A stretch of 64,000 nt of DNA, from contig CAAEFE010000095.1 in NCBI GenBank assembly GCA_900755095.1, positions 62,001 to 126,000 on the forward strand, written 5' to 3'. The DNA comes from an uncultured Bacteroides sp. GTDB lineage: Bacteria; Bacteroidota; Bacteroidia; Bacteroidales; Bacteroidaceae. Positions 15,787 to 26,310 of the stretch are shown here, in pieces. The notes below the pieces were generated by a model, which made no database searches, was not told the origin of the DNA, and was given only the letters and a program-made list of their open reading frames with translations. The translations under genes were made by a program, and so were the position numbers. Every line of letters begins with the position of its first letter. Within the stretch, counting starts at the first letter, position 1.

Positions 15787-17856
15787 TTACATCCAACTAT
15801 CGTTCTTACGAACAGTGATGAAAAAATCTTGCTTGGTGCCGTCACTCGCCTTGACTGTAGCTTTTGTAGAACCAACTTTCAAGCCTTTCAAAGTGAAAGT
15901 AATGTTGTTCTCTGTCGTAAGGGTAGCAATTGAGTTATCATCAACTGTACAGGTAAAGGTCATATTCTCTCCATTTTTGAAATAACGGGAATAATTGATT
16001 TTACTTGTAGCTTCGACGGCCACATACATATTAGGTACAGTCATCTCCACACCACCTCCTTCAACTGCTTTCAACAGCTTATAGGCATCAATCAACCCTG
16101 TTCCCATATTGCCCGCATAAGCGGCAGGCTCCATTTGTCCGGCAGCTATTTGTCCGAACGAAGCATTTGTGTACCAATAAACTTTCGTTTCTTTAAAATA
16201 GGGTTCCACCGGATTGACAGACTCCAATATCATTTTACGGAATTCATCTGCACGGAAATGACGATGTAATTCAGCTGCATAAGAAAGTCCCAATGCCGCT
16301 ACTCCCGAAATATGTGGACAAGCCTGCGATGTTCCTTCCATATATCCGTAATGAGAATTTTCCCCACCATCTTCATTGGCAGAAGGAGGTAATGTGGAAT
16401 ATATTTTTCCTTTCGAGCTCTGATGATAATCACTGTCACCACCCGGAGCTGCAATAGAAACGCCCATCGCATAGTTGGAGTAACAGGAAGGAGTCCCGTC
16501 GGCAGCCAAAGCGGCTACAGATATATAATCAGGATAAGCTCCCGGATATCCGGCCATAGCTGCATATTCATTACCTGCGGCAAATACAATGATACCTCCG
16601 TCTATGACATCGTTTGGCGAACCGGCATTATGAAGAAAATAATCGAAGGCTTCTTTTTCCAACGGAGCAGCATCGACCCAATCTTTATCAGAAGTAAACC
16701 CCGGGGTATACCCACTAATAGGATTGGAAAGCCCCGAATTATATCCCCAACTACACTGCAAAATAACGGCACCGTTATCTGCTGCATATTTCACAGCTTT
16801 CGCTTCCTGATACAAGTCACATCCTTTAGAACCGGAAAAGACCTGACAACTCATGATTTTTACACCACCTCTATTATTGGCTTTATCCCCTCCTGCAATG
16901 CCACTAATACCTTCACCATTATTCCTCACTGCACTGATAATCCCGGCCACATGAGTCCCATGTCCGGTATCATTCGGGTCGTCATAAGAGATATAGCCTT
17001 TATCATCTGTGAAGTTGTAGCCATAGCGGTCACCGGCATAACCATTTCCATCAGCATCTTCCTTTGAAGCAAATGTTTCATCCTCATTCACCCATATATT
17101 TCCTTCCAAGTCAGGATGGTCGTACATCACACCTTCATCAAGCACAGCAACAACAATGGAAGGATTACCCGTACAAAGCTTCCAGGCTTCCCCACAATTT
17201 ACATCAACACCCATTACAGCAGGTACTACATTATCTCCTTTATCATTTTTTTCTCCATTCTGAAGAATAGAACCATCATTCTTACATCCCCATTGTAGAT
17301 TAAAAAAAGGATCGTTCGCATCGGTATTCACAGCACGAGTTGTATGCACCACACGGGTCATTGCCTGCTTGGTGAGTACAGTTGCCCGCACATTCGGATC
17401 ATAAGAACGCTGAATAGCGCGGGTGAACTGGACTTTTGCCACGTCTGCTACTTGTGACAAGTCTTTGGCTACCTGCTCCAAATCCGTATCTTTATCAAAA
17501 TGGATAATATACCAAAGATTCAATCCCGCCTTGCGAGTACGCTCTTCCGTACGATTGTCCACCGGAAAAATACGTTCCAGTTTAGAAGTGCCGATTCGCT
17601 GCAGAACGGCATCCATATCCGAAATTCCTGAACGAGTCAAAGCAGCCCCGACAGAGCGGGTGGTAGCAGCATCCAAAAAGGATGCCGCTTCCGGTTTAAA
17701 TTTCACCAATATTCTACCTTGAGTAGCTCCTTCAGGTAAATCAATGATAGGAGCTACTTGTCCGGCATCAGGTTTCACTGTATCTATCTCCTGATCGGAA
17801 CAGGATACAAAAGTGATTGCTATAGTAGCTATTAGAACTAAATATATTCTTTTCAT
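15787..17856 (-). CDS. Subtilisin-like (S8) serine protease lipoprotein
   Basis: The protein of 689 residues has a lipobox FVSC (Cys19) and an N-terminal region that looks like an inhibitor-type propeptide (about residues 45-150, GRILVKFKPEA onwards). The peptidase domain triad is Asp240 (VVAVLDEG), His302 (GHGTHVAG) and Ser510 (EGTSQACPH), with oxyanion Asn429 (FAAGNE). A BIG2-like beta domain closes the chain. It should cleave proteins at the cell surface or in the periplasm. Its place in a SusCD operon suggests that it makes peptides for import by the outer-membrane complex. All catalytic residues are present. ATG 17856 is preferred over an upstream TTG. Confidence 0.9.
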   Translation of the reverse strand: MKRIYLVLIATIAITFVSCSDQEIDTVKPDAGQVAPIIDLPEGATQGRILVKFKPEAASFLDAATTRSVGAALTRSGISDMDAVLQRIGTSKLERIFPVDNRTEERTRKAGLNLWYIIHFDKDTDLEQVAKDLSQVADVAKVQFTRAIQRSYDPNVRATVLTKQAMTRVVHTTRAVNTDANDPFFNLQWGCKNDGSILQNGEKNDKGDNVVPAVMGVDVNCGEAWKLCTGNPSIVVAVLDEGVMYDHPDLEGNIWVNEDETFASKEDADGNGYAGDRYGYNFTDDKGYISYDDPNDTGHGTHVAGIISAVRNNGEGISGIAGGDKANNRGGVKIMSCQVFSGSKGCDLYQEAKAVKYAADNGAVILQCSWGYNSGLSNPISGYTPGFTSDKDWVDAAPLEKEAFDYFLHNAGSPNDVIDGGIIVFAAGNEYAAMAGYPGAYPDYISVAALAADGTPSCYSNYAMGVSIAAPGGDSDYHQSSKGKIYSTLPPSANEDGGENSHYGYMEGTSQACPHISGVAALGLSYAAELHRHFRADEFRKMILESVNPVEPYFKETKVYWYTNASFGQIAAGQMEPAAYAGNMGTGLIDAYKLLKAVEGGGVEMTVPNMYVAVEATSKINYSRYFKNGENMTFTCTVDDNSIATLTTENNITFTLKGLKVGSTKATVKASDGTKQDFFITVRKNDSWM

Positions 17857-17867
17857 AATTAAAAAAA

Positions 17868-19577
17868 TCAATTATCGGTTAATGTAGGTCTGGCTTTCGG
17901 ATAACGTTCATAGAACCATTCCAAGTTTGACGGTTCATTCTTAAAGCCAGGAATATTGCCCTTCATATCTTTACCTGAATCTTGCGTATAAATCAAGGTG
18001 AATGGATCAAAACGTGCAAAACGTGGGTGATAGAGTAACCAATCCGGCAAATCATCACCAGTCAAGAAATTCAAGTTAATAGAGAACAATTCGGCATTAG
18101 GCAAAATTTTCGGAATTGTTTTTAGTTTTGCTTTAACCTCATCGCTAGCACTCATTAATGTATCGTTTTTCAGGATATCCTCATCTGTGTAAGCAGATAC
18201 ACCATATTCAAGACTACCATTATAGCTATTAATAAATGTTGGTAGTTGACCATAAATCAAATTATATGATAATGACAAAGATTTCAGCTTTTCCCACTTC
18301 AATAAATTCTTAAATGAAGAAGAAGAAGCATCTATACGTAACCCTGGATTGTCGCGCGTTTCAGTACTCAAATCAGTAATTGAACTATATCGACGATTCC
18401 CCGTTAAACTTAAGTTAAGTAGTTCCGGATAATTAGTAGGAGTCAAATCATACGGAATACTCGTAAAATTATTGCCGCTTACATCCAAAGTCCTTAAAAC
18501 CTTGCAAGGTTCTTTTAATTCATTTTTATCAATAGTTGTAATGCCCAATGCACTTATTGTCAGATTTTTCAGATACTTTAATTCAGCCAATGCATTTCCT
18601 ATACGATAAGGAGAAGGAAGTAAACTAGTGTTCGTATTGCCATAGATAACCAATGTCTCCAGATACTTAATTTTACCGATTTCAACAGGCAACACTTCTT
18701 TTGTATTCAGCAATCTGAATTCAACAGAACGTACACGTCCAATTTTTTCGGGTGTTACGTCTTTATCTGTTCTTTCCCAAACTGTCACCCCTAACCAGTA
18801 GTCAAGACGTTCGCTGGCATCCCAATTCATCATTGAGCGCATCTTTGTACTTGCAATGACAATAGCAATAGAATCACCTCGTCTATCATCTGTTATTTCA
18901 GGTGCAGCTTCCTGCTTTACAGTCAATGTCACTTCTTTTTCCAATTCATCTTCCGCGTTTACCGGAAGGAATTTTATAGAAGCTATTCTCTCTTGCGGGT
19001 CAGTATTCATGTCCCATTTGAATCGCATTTTAAGAGTACGGGGACGAGCTCCATAATCCAAAGAAACATCAGGTGTTCTATTATTAGTAGTAACCCAAGA
19101 TCCTATCGCCTGTGAATACTCCACTTTGAACTTTACATTCGTAGTCACGGATATATCAAAATACCTTTTATCATCGTTGGCCATGTTGGCAACTTCGACT
19201 TCATATTTATCCAGTCCGATCATTTTTCCATATCCGGTCTGATGTATCTTCAATTCCTGTTTCGGTTGTCCTTCCGGCACAAATGTCACGACAGCGTGCC
19301 GCACATCATTAGAAAGTGTAGAATCTACTACAATTTCGCAATTAGTACTTCCTACACCGTTAGCAGGCATCACCTTCACCCAAGGTTGGTTTACCTTTGC
19401 TACCCATTTGGTGCCTGAAGCCACTTTAACCGGCTCCATTCCTCCTATAGCACCTAATGTGACTTCTTGGGTATCAATGGTGAAACCAGTAATCCCCTCT
19501 TCATCCGAATCATTACAAGCTGCAATAAAGAGCAAACCTGCAAAGAGGTATAAATATATTTTAAACAATGGTTTCAT
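17868..19577 (-). CDS. BACON plus leucine-rich-repeat lipoprotein
   Basis: The protein of 569 residues has a lipobox FIAAC (Cys21) with an acidic NDSDEE tail for surface display. A BACON-type domain reads VKVASGTKWVAKVNQPWVKVMPANG, and a second similar module contains VTTNVKFKVEYSQAIGSWV. The last 300 residues are leucine-rich repeats (LRTLDVSGNNFTSIP, LLNLSLTGN, LKSLSLSYN). LRR domains bind proteins, and BACON domains are Ig-like spacers. This points to a surface protein or peptide binder. It overlaps no neighbour and lies 11 nt before the subtilase start. Confidence 0.82.
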   Translation of the reverse strand: MKPLFKIYLYLFAGLLFIAACNDSDEEGITGFTIDTQEVTLGAIGGMEPVKVASGTKWVAKVNQPWVKVMPANGVGSTNCEIVVDSTLSNDVRHAVVTFVPEGQPKQELKIHQTGYGKMIGLDKYEVEVANMANDDKRYFDISVTTNVKFKVEYSQAIGSWVTTNNRTPDVSLDYGARPRTLKMRFKWDMNTDPQERIASIKFLPVNAEDELEKEVTLTVKQEAAPEITDDRRGDSIAIVIASTKMRSMMNWDASERLDYWLGVTVWERTDKDVTPEKIGRVRSVEFRLLNTKEVLPVEIGKIKYLETLVIYGNTNTSLLPSPYRIGNALAELKYLKNLTISALGITTIDKNELKEPCKVLRTLDVSGNNFTSIPYDLTPTNYPELLNLSLTGNRRYSSITDLSTETRDNPGLRIDASSSSFKNLLKWEKLKSLSLSYNLIYGQLPTFINSYNGSLEYGVSAYTDEDILKNDTLMSASDEVKAKLKTIPKILPNAELFSINLNFLTGDDLPDWLLYHPRFARFDPFTLIYTQDSGKDMKGNIPGFKNEPSNLEWFYERYPKARPTLTDN

Positions 19578-19607
19578 ATAGATTCTTTTTTATTATTTAT
19601 CCGTTTC

Positions 19608-22262
19608 TTATTTCACATAATCACATCCGCGAATATCCTGCTCCGGGTCATAAATAAGTAGATATGCTCCCGCCTTAATCATATTGCAGACATTGGAAAG
19701 ATTAAGAGAGATATTCGGATTATCCTTTATCTCAAAGACTATAATATACGATGAAATCGTATCAGTAATCTTTCGCAAATCATTTCCACCTATGCAGAAC
19801 TGTCGCAAACTTGGACATAAAGATATATTAGACGGCCATTTTCTTAACAAACGGTTACCATTCTCATCGCGCTGACTACGGACAGCATACACTGTTAATG
19901 TAGCTGCATCCATCGGTCCGGTAGGAACTTCCGTAAAACGATTGTTACTTACATCCACTCCATAAAGGAAAGGCATATTTCTACCATTAAAATCATCCGG
20001 TAACTTTGACAGCTTATTATAAGTCAAGTCAAGCGTTTTCATCATATACGAATATTTTGAAGCACTAAATGTACCCTTCGGAATCTCTTCTATACCGTTA
20101 CCATTCAATCCTAAAGCAGACACTTGTGAATTGGTTTTGAATAGTATAGTCGGGAATTTCTTCAGTTTATTACCGCCTATGGCAATCGTATTGGCATTCA
20201 CGCCCTTGAATGTGCCGTCTTCTTCACCTTCAAATCCATCTATCTCATTGAATGAAAAATTAACCGAAGACATAACATATACAGATTGTGAGCTAAATAT
20301 ATTCGGGAACTTTTTCAATTTATTATAAGCAAAAGAGAATGACTCCACATCGGCATATCCACAGAAGCTACCGTTTTCATCACGTGGCAATTCTTCAATC
20401 AGATTATGGTCCATTGATAATTGCACCAAGTTCACATCTCTACCAAATGCTTTCTCAATCGTTTTAATTTTGTTGTACGCACAATCCAGTTTACCTAGTT
20501 TTTTCACCATCGACATATCCGGTAAAACAGTCAGGTTATTGAAAGTTAAATAGAAGATCTGTAACGTTTTGCTTATATTTTCGCTAGCCACAAACTCACC
20601 TAAATCCTCATGAAAATCTCCCAAATTCGGATTGCTCGCTAAATTGAATGATTGAAGGTTGGGTAATTGTTGCAGCTCTTCCGGAAGTTTCTTCATAGAC
20701 GGACAATTGTAAATTTCAAGGTCTGTCAAGTTTTCCAATTTGCCAAGATCAGTCCCTTCTTCAAATCCCTCAAATTTACCGTTGGCAATATATAAGTATT
20801 GCAAGTTCTTTAGATTTCCAATGGTAACTGGAATTTTATGTATTCCATTGGTCAATCGGTTAGCCGGTACATCTTTTAAAGAAGGACGACTCGCCTTATC
20901 GTTTACAACAGATGGTGAGAAAGTTGTAGGTATTCCCTCTTTCTGCCATTTCAAGGCAGCTTGTATAGGTTCAGAAAAGTACAATGCAATATCATTCTTT
21001 ACAAACTTATTATAGAAATCGCTCCGTACAGAATTCTTCTGCGCTTCCGTCAGTTCAAGTCCCATTGTTTCCTCAATGATATTATCACCTACCTGATCGG
21101 AATGGTTACCTAATGACAGAGTTCTAAGTTCCGTCAAGTCTCCTAAGGATTCGGGAATATCGCCTTCAGGAGCAAATGCTCCGATAGAAAGTCCCACGAC
21201 ACGTCCTTTGGCATCCAATTCGACACCTGGTTGATCGCCCCATAAATCAATATCCTTATCAAAGTTCCAGTTAGTTCCTAAAGGATATGTAACACCTGAA
21301 TAACGCCATCCTTTTTGGTTCTTTTCAGGTATTGCCGGACCTCCCAAGGCTTCCCAAATTTCTTTCAAAACAAGATAATCTTTGATACTACCAGTAGTTT
21401 TGCTGAAATTAACCGGAATCTTAACTTCTGTAGTCACATTATCCGAAACTTCAAAATCAGCCCCATTCACCTCTCCATATTCCAAAGAACCTTTATTCTT
21501 CTTTATAGTCGTATAATTCTTGACTTTATACTTACCCGCAGAAAGTCGAAAAATTGAATCACTGACGGCTACGGAAATTTTCGTTCCATTGCCATCCAGT
21601 TTCTCTGTATATTCTACGGCAACATTAGAAAAAGTCGTATCTTTTTTCGTAAATTGCTCCTGCACTGTTACATTAATATACTTGATATCAGAGAAAAGAT
21701 AATCCTCTCCTAATGCAGCACGAGTGGATGGTAGAAAATTCTTGGTCACAGTAAATTTCACCATACCCCGCTTAACTACTTTCACATGTATATCTTGTAC
21801 AGCTAATCCGCCATTGATTACAGTAATAATCGTCTTTTCATCCGGTTCTCCGGAAAGAATTTGTTTCAAATCCTGTGTAGTCCCATCTGCCTTATATAGA
21901 TAGAACCCGACAATCTGATAAGTACCTGCCATCAACTGAAGTTTTTCACTTCGCAGACCAAATTCACTATCGTCTCCCATTGCCTCAAGACCTACAGTCT
22001 GCACAACTTCAGTACCGTCTTCCTGGTTGATGAGCACAATCTTCATTTTTTGCGCATCACGCAAATAGTTCAGTTCATTCGTACTAGCACGTGTCACTTT
22101 CGTTTCTGCCAAACAGCTCTTATAGAGTTTGAACTGAGCATATCCATATCCTGCCTGAAGTACAGCATCGTCGTCGTCAGAGCAACTTCCTACTGTAAAC
22201 CCTAAAGTAAACAGCATACAGGAAAGGACAAACATTCTTATAAATAATATCTTCGTTTTCAT
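19608..22262 (-). CDS. Large leucine-rich-repeat lipoprotein (DUF4458-like N-terminus)
   Basis: The protein of 884 residues has a lipobox TVGSC (Cys27) followed by SDDDD. The first 300 residues are a beta-rich module of the type found in DUF4458 proteins (tentative). From about 370 on there are irregular leucine-rich repeats such as LTDLEIYNCPSMKKLPEEL, LGKLDCAYNKIKTI and MKTLDLTYNKLSKLP. It is probably surface exposed and binds a polymeric partner. It is the second LRR lipoprotein of the operon and is not a simple duplicate of the shorter one. Confidence 0.8.
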   Translation of the reverse strand: MKTKILFIRMFVLSCMLFTLGFTVGSCSDDDDAVLQAGYGYAQFKLYKSCLAETKVTRASTNELNYLRDAQKMKIVLINQEDGTEVVQTVGLEAMGDDSEFGLRSEKLQLMAGTYQIVGFYLYKADGTTQDLKQILSGEPDEKTIITVINGGLAVQDIHVKVVKRGMVKFTVTKNFLPSTRAALGEDYLFSDIKYINVTVQEQFTKKDTTFSNVAVEYTEKLDGNGTKISVAVSDSIFRLSAGKYKVKNYTTIKKNKGSLEYGEVNGADFEVSDNVTTEVKIPVNFSKTTGSIKDYLVLKEIWEALGGPAIPEKNQKGWRYSGVTYPLGTNWNFDKDIDLWGDQPGVELDAKGRVVGLSIGAFAPEGDIPESLGDLTELRTLSLGNHSDQVGDNIIEETMGLELTEAQKNSVRSDFYNKFVKNDIALYFSEPIQAALKWQKEGIPTTFSPSVVNDKASRPSLKDVPANRLTNGIHKIPVTIGNLKNLQYLYIANGKFEGFEEGTDLGKLENLTDLEIYNCPSMKKLPEELQQLPNLQSFNLASNPNLGDFHEDLGEFVASENISKTLQIFYLTFNNLTVLPDMSMVKKLGKLDCAYNKIKTIEKAFGRDVNLVQLSMDHNLIEELPRDENGSFCGYADVESFSFAYNKLKKFPNIFSSQSVYVMSSVNFSFNEIDGFEGEEDGTFKGVNANTIAIGGNKLKKFPTILFKTNSQVSALGLNGNGIEEIPKGTFSASKYSYMMKTLDLTYNKLSKLPDDFNGRNMPFLYGVDVSNNRFTEVPTGPMDAATLTVYAVRSQRDENGNRLLRKWPSNISLCPSLRQFCIGGNDLRKITDTISSYIIVFEIKDNPNISLNLSNVCNMIKAGAYLLIYDPEQDIRGCDYVK

Positions 22263-22279
22263 ATTAATATATTTCTCTA

Positions 22280-23842
22280 TCAGTCACTATAGCGTGTCTC
22301 AATTAATAATACAGCATATGGCTCTGTTCCATTCTTAATCGTTATACACATTTCATCTCCATTTGCTTCTGAATTCATACCATAAATATTGATTCCCATT
22401 TGTCCAGATGAATTCTGTCCTGGTTCTAAGCTAATTCCAGACCATGCAGTATTTTTTCCGTTCAATATAGTAGTAGCTTGCAAGTTAGATCCAGTATATC
22501 CATTAGGTAAAACAAATATTTGAGTATAAGACATTCCTAAAGTGAACGAATAGACTGTATAAACATTAGAAGTACCATACTTTTCAATCAATTCATTCTC
22601 TGTCATTTCGCCAGCATAGGGTTCTGCCTGTATTGCATTTCCAGCACCATCATATAACGGTCTAAATGTATATGAGTCCATAATTGAAAGTCCTGAAGTA
22701 GCAACAAATGCATCTTGTTCTATAAGTGCTCCAATATAATTACTATATTCTCCTACAATGCCTTCCTTCGAAAATACTTTATTTTCAAAATCATTTTCGA
22801 CTTCAGCATATACCAAATTTGGAAATACCATCAAATATGCGCTACGAGAAGCACCATCATTACTTTTTGCTGCGATCATCAAATTCCCTTCACTATCATC
22901 CTCTATCCACAACCAATTTTTAAAGCCTGTAAGTAACTTAAAACTCCATTCTTCATTCCAACCTGTCTCTGGTCCCATAGTTGATGTATATTCTACACAA
23001 ACATAAGTATACTCATCATTTCTGGCGATGACTGTTAAAGGTACTCCTTCAGCCTCATAAGACTGATTCTTAAATGTATATGATTCGCCATCTACAGAAG
23101 CTTTAATCTTATTCGAATAAATATTATCATTGCTAAATTCTATTTTATCGGCAGGAATTCCATCGTAATGAACCGGTAATTTTGAAATTACTTCCCCTTT
23201 CCTATTCTTAAAAATAAGTTCCTGTGTCCAAGCTGTTTTACGATTTTCAGTACCTTGTTTCAAAAGCGGAGTAATTTTCACATTATTACCTGCTTCTCCA
23301 GAAATATTCGTTTTACTTAAATCTAAGCTCTCCGAACTTTCTACAATCCAATCAGCGTTTGAGCTAACCCAAAAGTATGCTTTACCACCATAATCTTGCA
23401 CATAAGGATTTTCCGCTGTATATTCTATAGTTTGTTCAGCATCGAATGCATGCAACTCATAACCTGTAGACGGACGTGTCACTTCTGCTATTACCTGCCG
23501 ACTTCCCGCCATCGTCATTGTCAACTCCGCCTTATAGGATTTCATCAGTTCCGTAGCATCATCACTAATATGAATGGTGACAGTCTGTTCGCCAACACCA
23601 CCTGAACAAGTGAAGGTCTGTTCACCATCTTGTTCAAAATAGCACCACAACGACGACGAAATCAATATCCAGTTATCAGTAGCTTCAAAAGTCAGTGTCT
23701 TGGTATCTCCGACTGCACATTCTATTTTCTGCAAATCCGGAAACACAGGTGTTACAGTCTCATCATCATCACTACAAGCAGACGTGAAGAGACAGAACAT
23801 CAACACAATCAATTGCAAATAATATTTTATTATATCTTTCAT
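22280..23842 (-). CDS. BACON-domain surface lipoprotein (DUF5003-like)
   Basis: The protein of 520 residues has a lipobox FTSAC (Cys23) then SDDDE. The N-terminal half has two BACON-like modules: GDTKTLTFEATDNWILISS and YGGKAYFWVSSNADWIVESS, each with the aromatic NW/DW signature. The C-terminal half is beta-rich and resembles DUF5003 lipoproteins of SusCD operons (memory-based, tentative). It probably helps the SusCD complex capture substrate at the surface. It lies in the fourth position of the operon. Confidence 0.72.
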   Translation of the reverse strand: MKDIIKYYLQLIVLMFCLFTSACSDDDETVTPVFPDLQKIECAVGDTKTLTFEATDNWILISSSLWCYFEQDGEQTFTCSGGVGEQTVTIHISDDATELMKSYKAELTMTMAGSRQVIAEVTRPSTGYELHAFDAEQTIEYTAENPYVQDYGGKAYFWVSSNADWIVESSESLDLSKTNISGEAGNNVKITPLLKQGTENRKTAWTQELIFKNRKGEVISKLPVHYDGIPADKIEFSNDNIYSNKIKASVDGESYTFKNQSYEAEGVPLTVIARNDEYTYVCVEYTSTMGPETGWNEEWSFKLLTGFKNWLWIEDDSEGNLMIAAKSNDGASRSAYLMVFPNLVYAEVENDFENKVFSKEGIVGEYSNYIGALIEQDAFVATSGLSIMDSYTFRPLYDGAGNAIQAEPYAGEMTENELIEKYGTSNVYTVYSFTLGMSYTQIFVLPNGYTGSNLQATTILNGKNTAWSGISLEPGQNSSGQMGINIYGMNSEANGDEMCITIKNGTEPYAVLLIETRYSD

Positions 23843-23861
23843 ATTTATTTCCGATTATAGT

Positions 23862-24752
23862 TTAGAGTCCTTCCTCTTTTTTATACTGCTCCGCTTCTTC
23901 ATCACTAATCCACTCCAGAATATTCACATAAGTACCTACCGTACCTTTACCCACCACATAAATAGTGCTATATAAGAATACAAATTTCTGGCATACATTA
24001 TAATAAGAATCGTACGCAACAGGCTGAGTACACATCAGCTTTCCATTACCGTAAATGGTTCCGAAGGCTTCTGCCGTACTACCTATAATTTGATCATCAA
24101 ACTCTACAAATGGTTTCAACGGATCGGAAGGATCATACTTAATTTTAAGATCATAATTCTTATAGAAGAAATCATGTAATATTATAGTATTATCTTCAGT
24201 CTTGTCTCTTTCCGCTTGTAATAACCGATATTCCGTATTCGTCATATATGCACTAAAGAAAGAGGAAGTCAATAGACAATAGCCTTCAAATGTACTAAGT
24301 TCGAAAGGACATGCTTTTTGCATTTGAACACGAGTACGGGTACCGTACAAATCCCATACATTTTCATCTTTGGCAAGCAAATTGAACGTAACCGACAAAG
24401 AATCCGTTTTATCAATGTTCTCATAAATACCCTTCATCCGAAACTTTGCTACCCGTTCCCCTGCTTTAATGGTTACCGTATTTGATTCAACCACATATTG
24501 CTTTTTTTCAATTGCATTACTAGCCTTATCGTCTACTTCTACGCCAAAAGAACGGTCATAATCGCATATATTTGTAGCTACTACCGGAATTTCAAACCAT
24601 TTCTCGCTGTCCTGCACCGGATACATAGATAATGTATCGGAGAACATCACGTAGTCGGAACCGCTGTAAGTCGTTCGGGAGAGATCATTACATCCCCAGA
24701 ATCCGACAGCCAGCGTTATCAGTGCTACGATCCCTGTTATTAATAGTTTCAT
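23862..24752 (-). CDS. SusCD-associated lipoprotein (DUF4843/DUF4984-like)
   Basis: The protein of 296 residues has a lipobox FWGC (Cys21). The segment YSGSDYVMFSDTLSMYPVQ begins a Calx-beta-like module with IPVVATNICDYDRSFGVEVDD, a pattern shared by DUF4843-type lipoproteins encoded directly after SusD. The C-terminal half (CPFELSTFEGYCLLTSSFF) may be DUF4984-like. In peptide-type SusCD complexes such small lipoproteins are part of the outer-membrane assembly. The family assignment is from memory and is tentative. Confidence 0.68.
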   Translation of the reverse strand: MKLLITGIVALITLAVGFWGCNDLSRTTYSGSDYVMFSDTLSMYPVQDSEKWFEIPVVATNICDYDRSFGVEVDDKASNAIEKKQYVVESNTVTIKAGERVAKFRMKGIYENIDKTDSLSVTFNLLAKDENVWDLYGTRTRVQMQKACPFELSTFEGYCLLTSSFFSAYMTNTEYRLLQAERDKTEDNTIILHDFFYKNYDLKIKYDPSDPLKPFVEFDDQIIGSTAEAFGTIYGNGKLMCTQPVAYDSYYNVCQKFVFLYSTIYVVGKGTVGTYVNILEWISDEEAEQYKKEEGL

Positions 24753-24777
24753 TGTTTCTCTATATTATCTTTATACA

Positions 24778-26298
24778 TTATTTATTGCTTTCATTAGGCA
24801 TTAAATCCACACCTGGAGCATCCAACTCATGTTGCGGGATAGGCCATACAAAACGCGGATCGTCTTTCTCTAACTTCAGCGTATTGCCCGGAGAGACAGT
24901 CGAGGTTTGTTCTTTACGTTCAAATCCCTCATGCCAACGTTTCAAGTCATTAAGGCGGAAACCTTCCATAAAGAGTTCTTTCATACGTTCTTCACTGACA
25001 GTCTTAAACCAGTTCTCTTCTGTTAGTGTGGTAGAACCACCGTAGGAAGAATAACGAGCCATACGTAAAGTAGAAATATCAATTCCGGCTTTTCCATAAT
25101 AAGCTGTTCCCATCCGGCAATAAGCCTCTGCACGAATTAAATATTGCTCTGCCAACCGAAACGGCTTCGGCATGGAAACACATAATACTCTTTGGCTTAT
25201 AAAATCCTGATTACCCATATATTTGATCAAAAGCGGCCAGGTTAACGCATGGGAGAAGCCGGTTGTTACCGAACCAAAATAGGCATTGTAGCGTAAATCA
25301 GCATTAGCATAGGCATCCAATACCCATTTAGCCGGTACATAATCCGGTTTATAAGATGTATAATCATAATTGAGGAATACGGTACCCAATGCGCCTCCAT
25401 AGGAATTTACCTCAAACATTACTTTCCAGATGATTTCAGTAGAATTATCATACTGCCACATATACGCAAAATCATTGTAAGTAACCGAATAACTGTTCTT
25501 TGTAGCATCAGCTAATGCATACTTCTTACTATCTATCACTTTAGTGGCATACTCAACGGCCTTCTCCCACTTCTGCATATACAGGTACATACGAGCATAC
25601 AAAGCATTGACTGTACCAACCGTGAAATATGCAGAATTATAGATAACCGCAGTATCATCATCATCCGCAGCCAGATATTCAGCAGCTTTAGCCAAATCAT
25701 CCAAAACAAACTGATAGGAATCTTTTAAAGAAGCACGTTTTACAGGTCCCGGATTAACGTAACTGGACTGTAATACAACTCCCAGTTCATTGGCAGCCTC
25801 TTCATCACTGTCATAAGCTTTACAGAAACACTTCAGCAGTTCCGAATAAGCCAGCGCACGGGCAAAATAAATATGTCCCTTGTAGTTATCCAACTTATCC
25901 AGTTGTTCGTCATCGGAAGTAGCCGCTTCTACGGCAGCCATGTTATCAAGAACGAAATTACAACGTCCGATAACGGCATACAAACCACCATACACATATT
26001 CCACCTGTTTATTGATAGCTAATATCTCATTACGCCATACATCACCATAGACATTCGTATATCCTTTAACAGCGTAAACCTGATCTGTCTGAATATCAGG
26101 TAACAAGGTCAAGTAACCGCTATATAGGCTGCTGTTTTTAAACTGCGCATAAATACCGATCAAAGCTTGACGCACATCGCTCACTGTCTTAATAGCATCA
26201 TCTTGCGGAATAGCATCTTGCGGATATTTGTCAAGACAGGAAGATGCCGAAAGCAATACCGCAACCAAAGCTATATATAATTTTATTTTTCTTATCAT
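24778..26298 (-). CDS. susD: SusD/RagB-family outer-membrane lipoprotein
   Basis: The protein of 506 residues has a lipobox SASSC (Cys21) followed by LDKYPQD, the classic SusD start. TPR-like helices appear as VRQALIGIYAQF, FARALAYSELLKCF and YARMYLYMQKWEKAVEYATKVID. The C-terminal SusD motif includes ERMKELFMEGFRLNDLKRW and FVWPIPQHELD. It should form the lid of the SusC transporter and bind the substrate at the cell surface. ATG 26298 is preferred over the adjacent GTG. It lies 12 nt after the SusC stop. Confidence 0.92.
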   Translation of the reverse strand: MIRKIKLYIALVAVLLSASSCLDKYPQDAIPQDDAIKTVSDVRQALIGIYAQFKNSSLYSGYLTLLPDIQTDQVYAVKGYTNVYGDVWRNEILAINKQVEYVYGGLYAVIGRCNFVLDNMAAVEAATSDDEQLDKLDNYKGHIYFARALAYSELLKCFCKAYDSDEEAANELGVVLQSSYVNPGPVKRASLKDSYQFVLDDLAKAAEYLAADDDDTAVIYNSAYFTVGTVNALYARMYLYMQKWEKAVEYATKVIDSKKYALADATKNSYSVTYNDFAYMWQYDNSTEIIWKVMFEVNSYGGALGTVFLNYDYTSYKPDYVPAKWVLDAYANADLRYNAYFGSVTTGFSHALTWPLLIKYMGNQDFISQRVLCVSMPKPFRLAEQYLIRAEAYCRMGTAYYGKAGIDISTLRMARYSSYGGSTTLTEENWFKTVSEERMKELFMEGFRLNDLKRWHEGFERKEQTSTVSPGNTLKLEKDDPRFVWPIPQHELDAPGVDLMPNESNK

Positions 26299-26310
26299 CA
26301 CTGATTTATT

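Noticed and set aside
16423..17067. 214-codon plus-strand frame opposite the subtilase
   Set aside because: It lies wholly inside the peptidase domain with an intact triad on the other strand, with no promoter or ribosome site.
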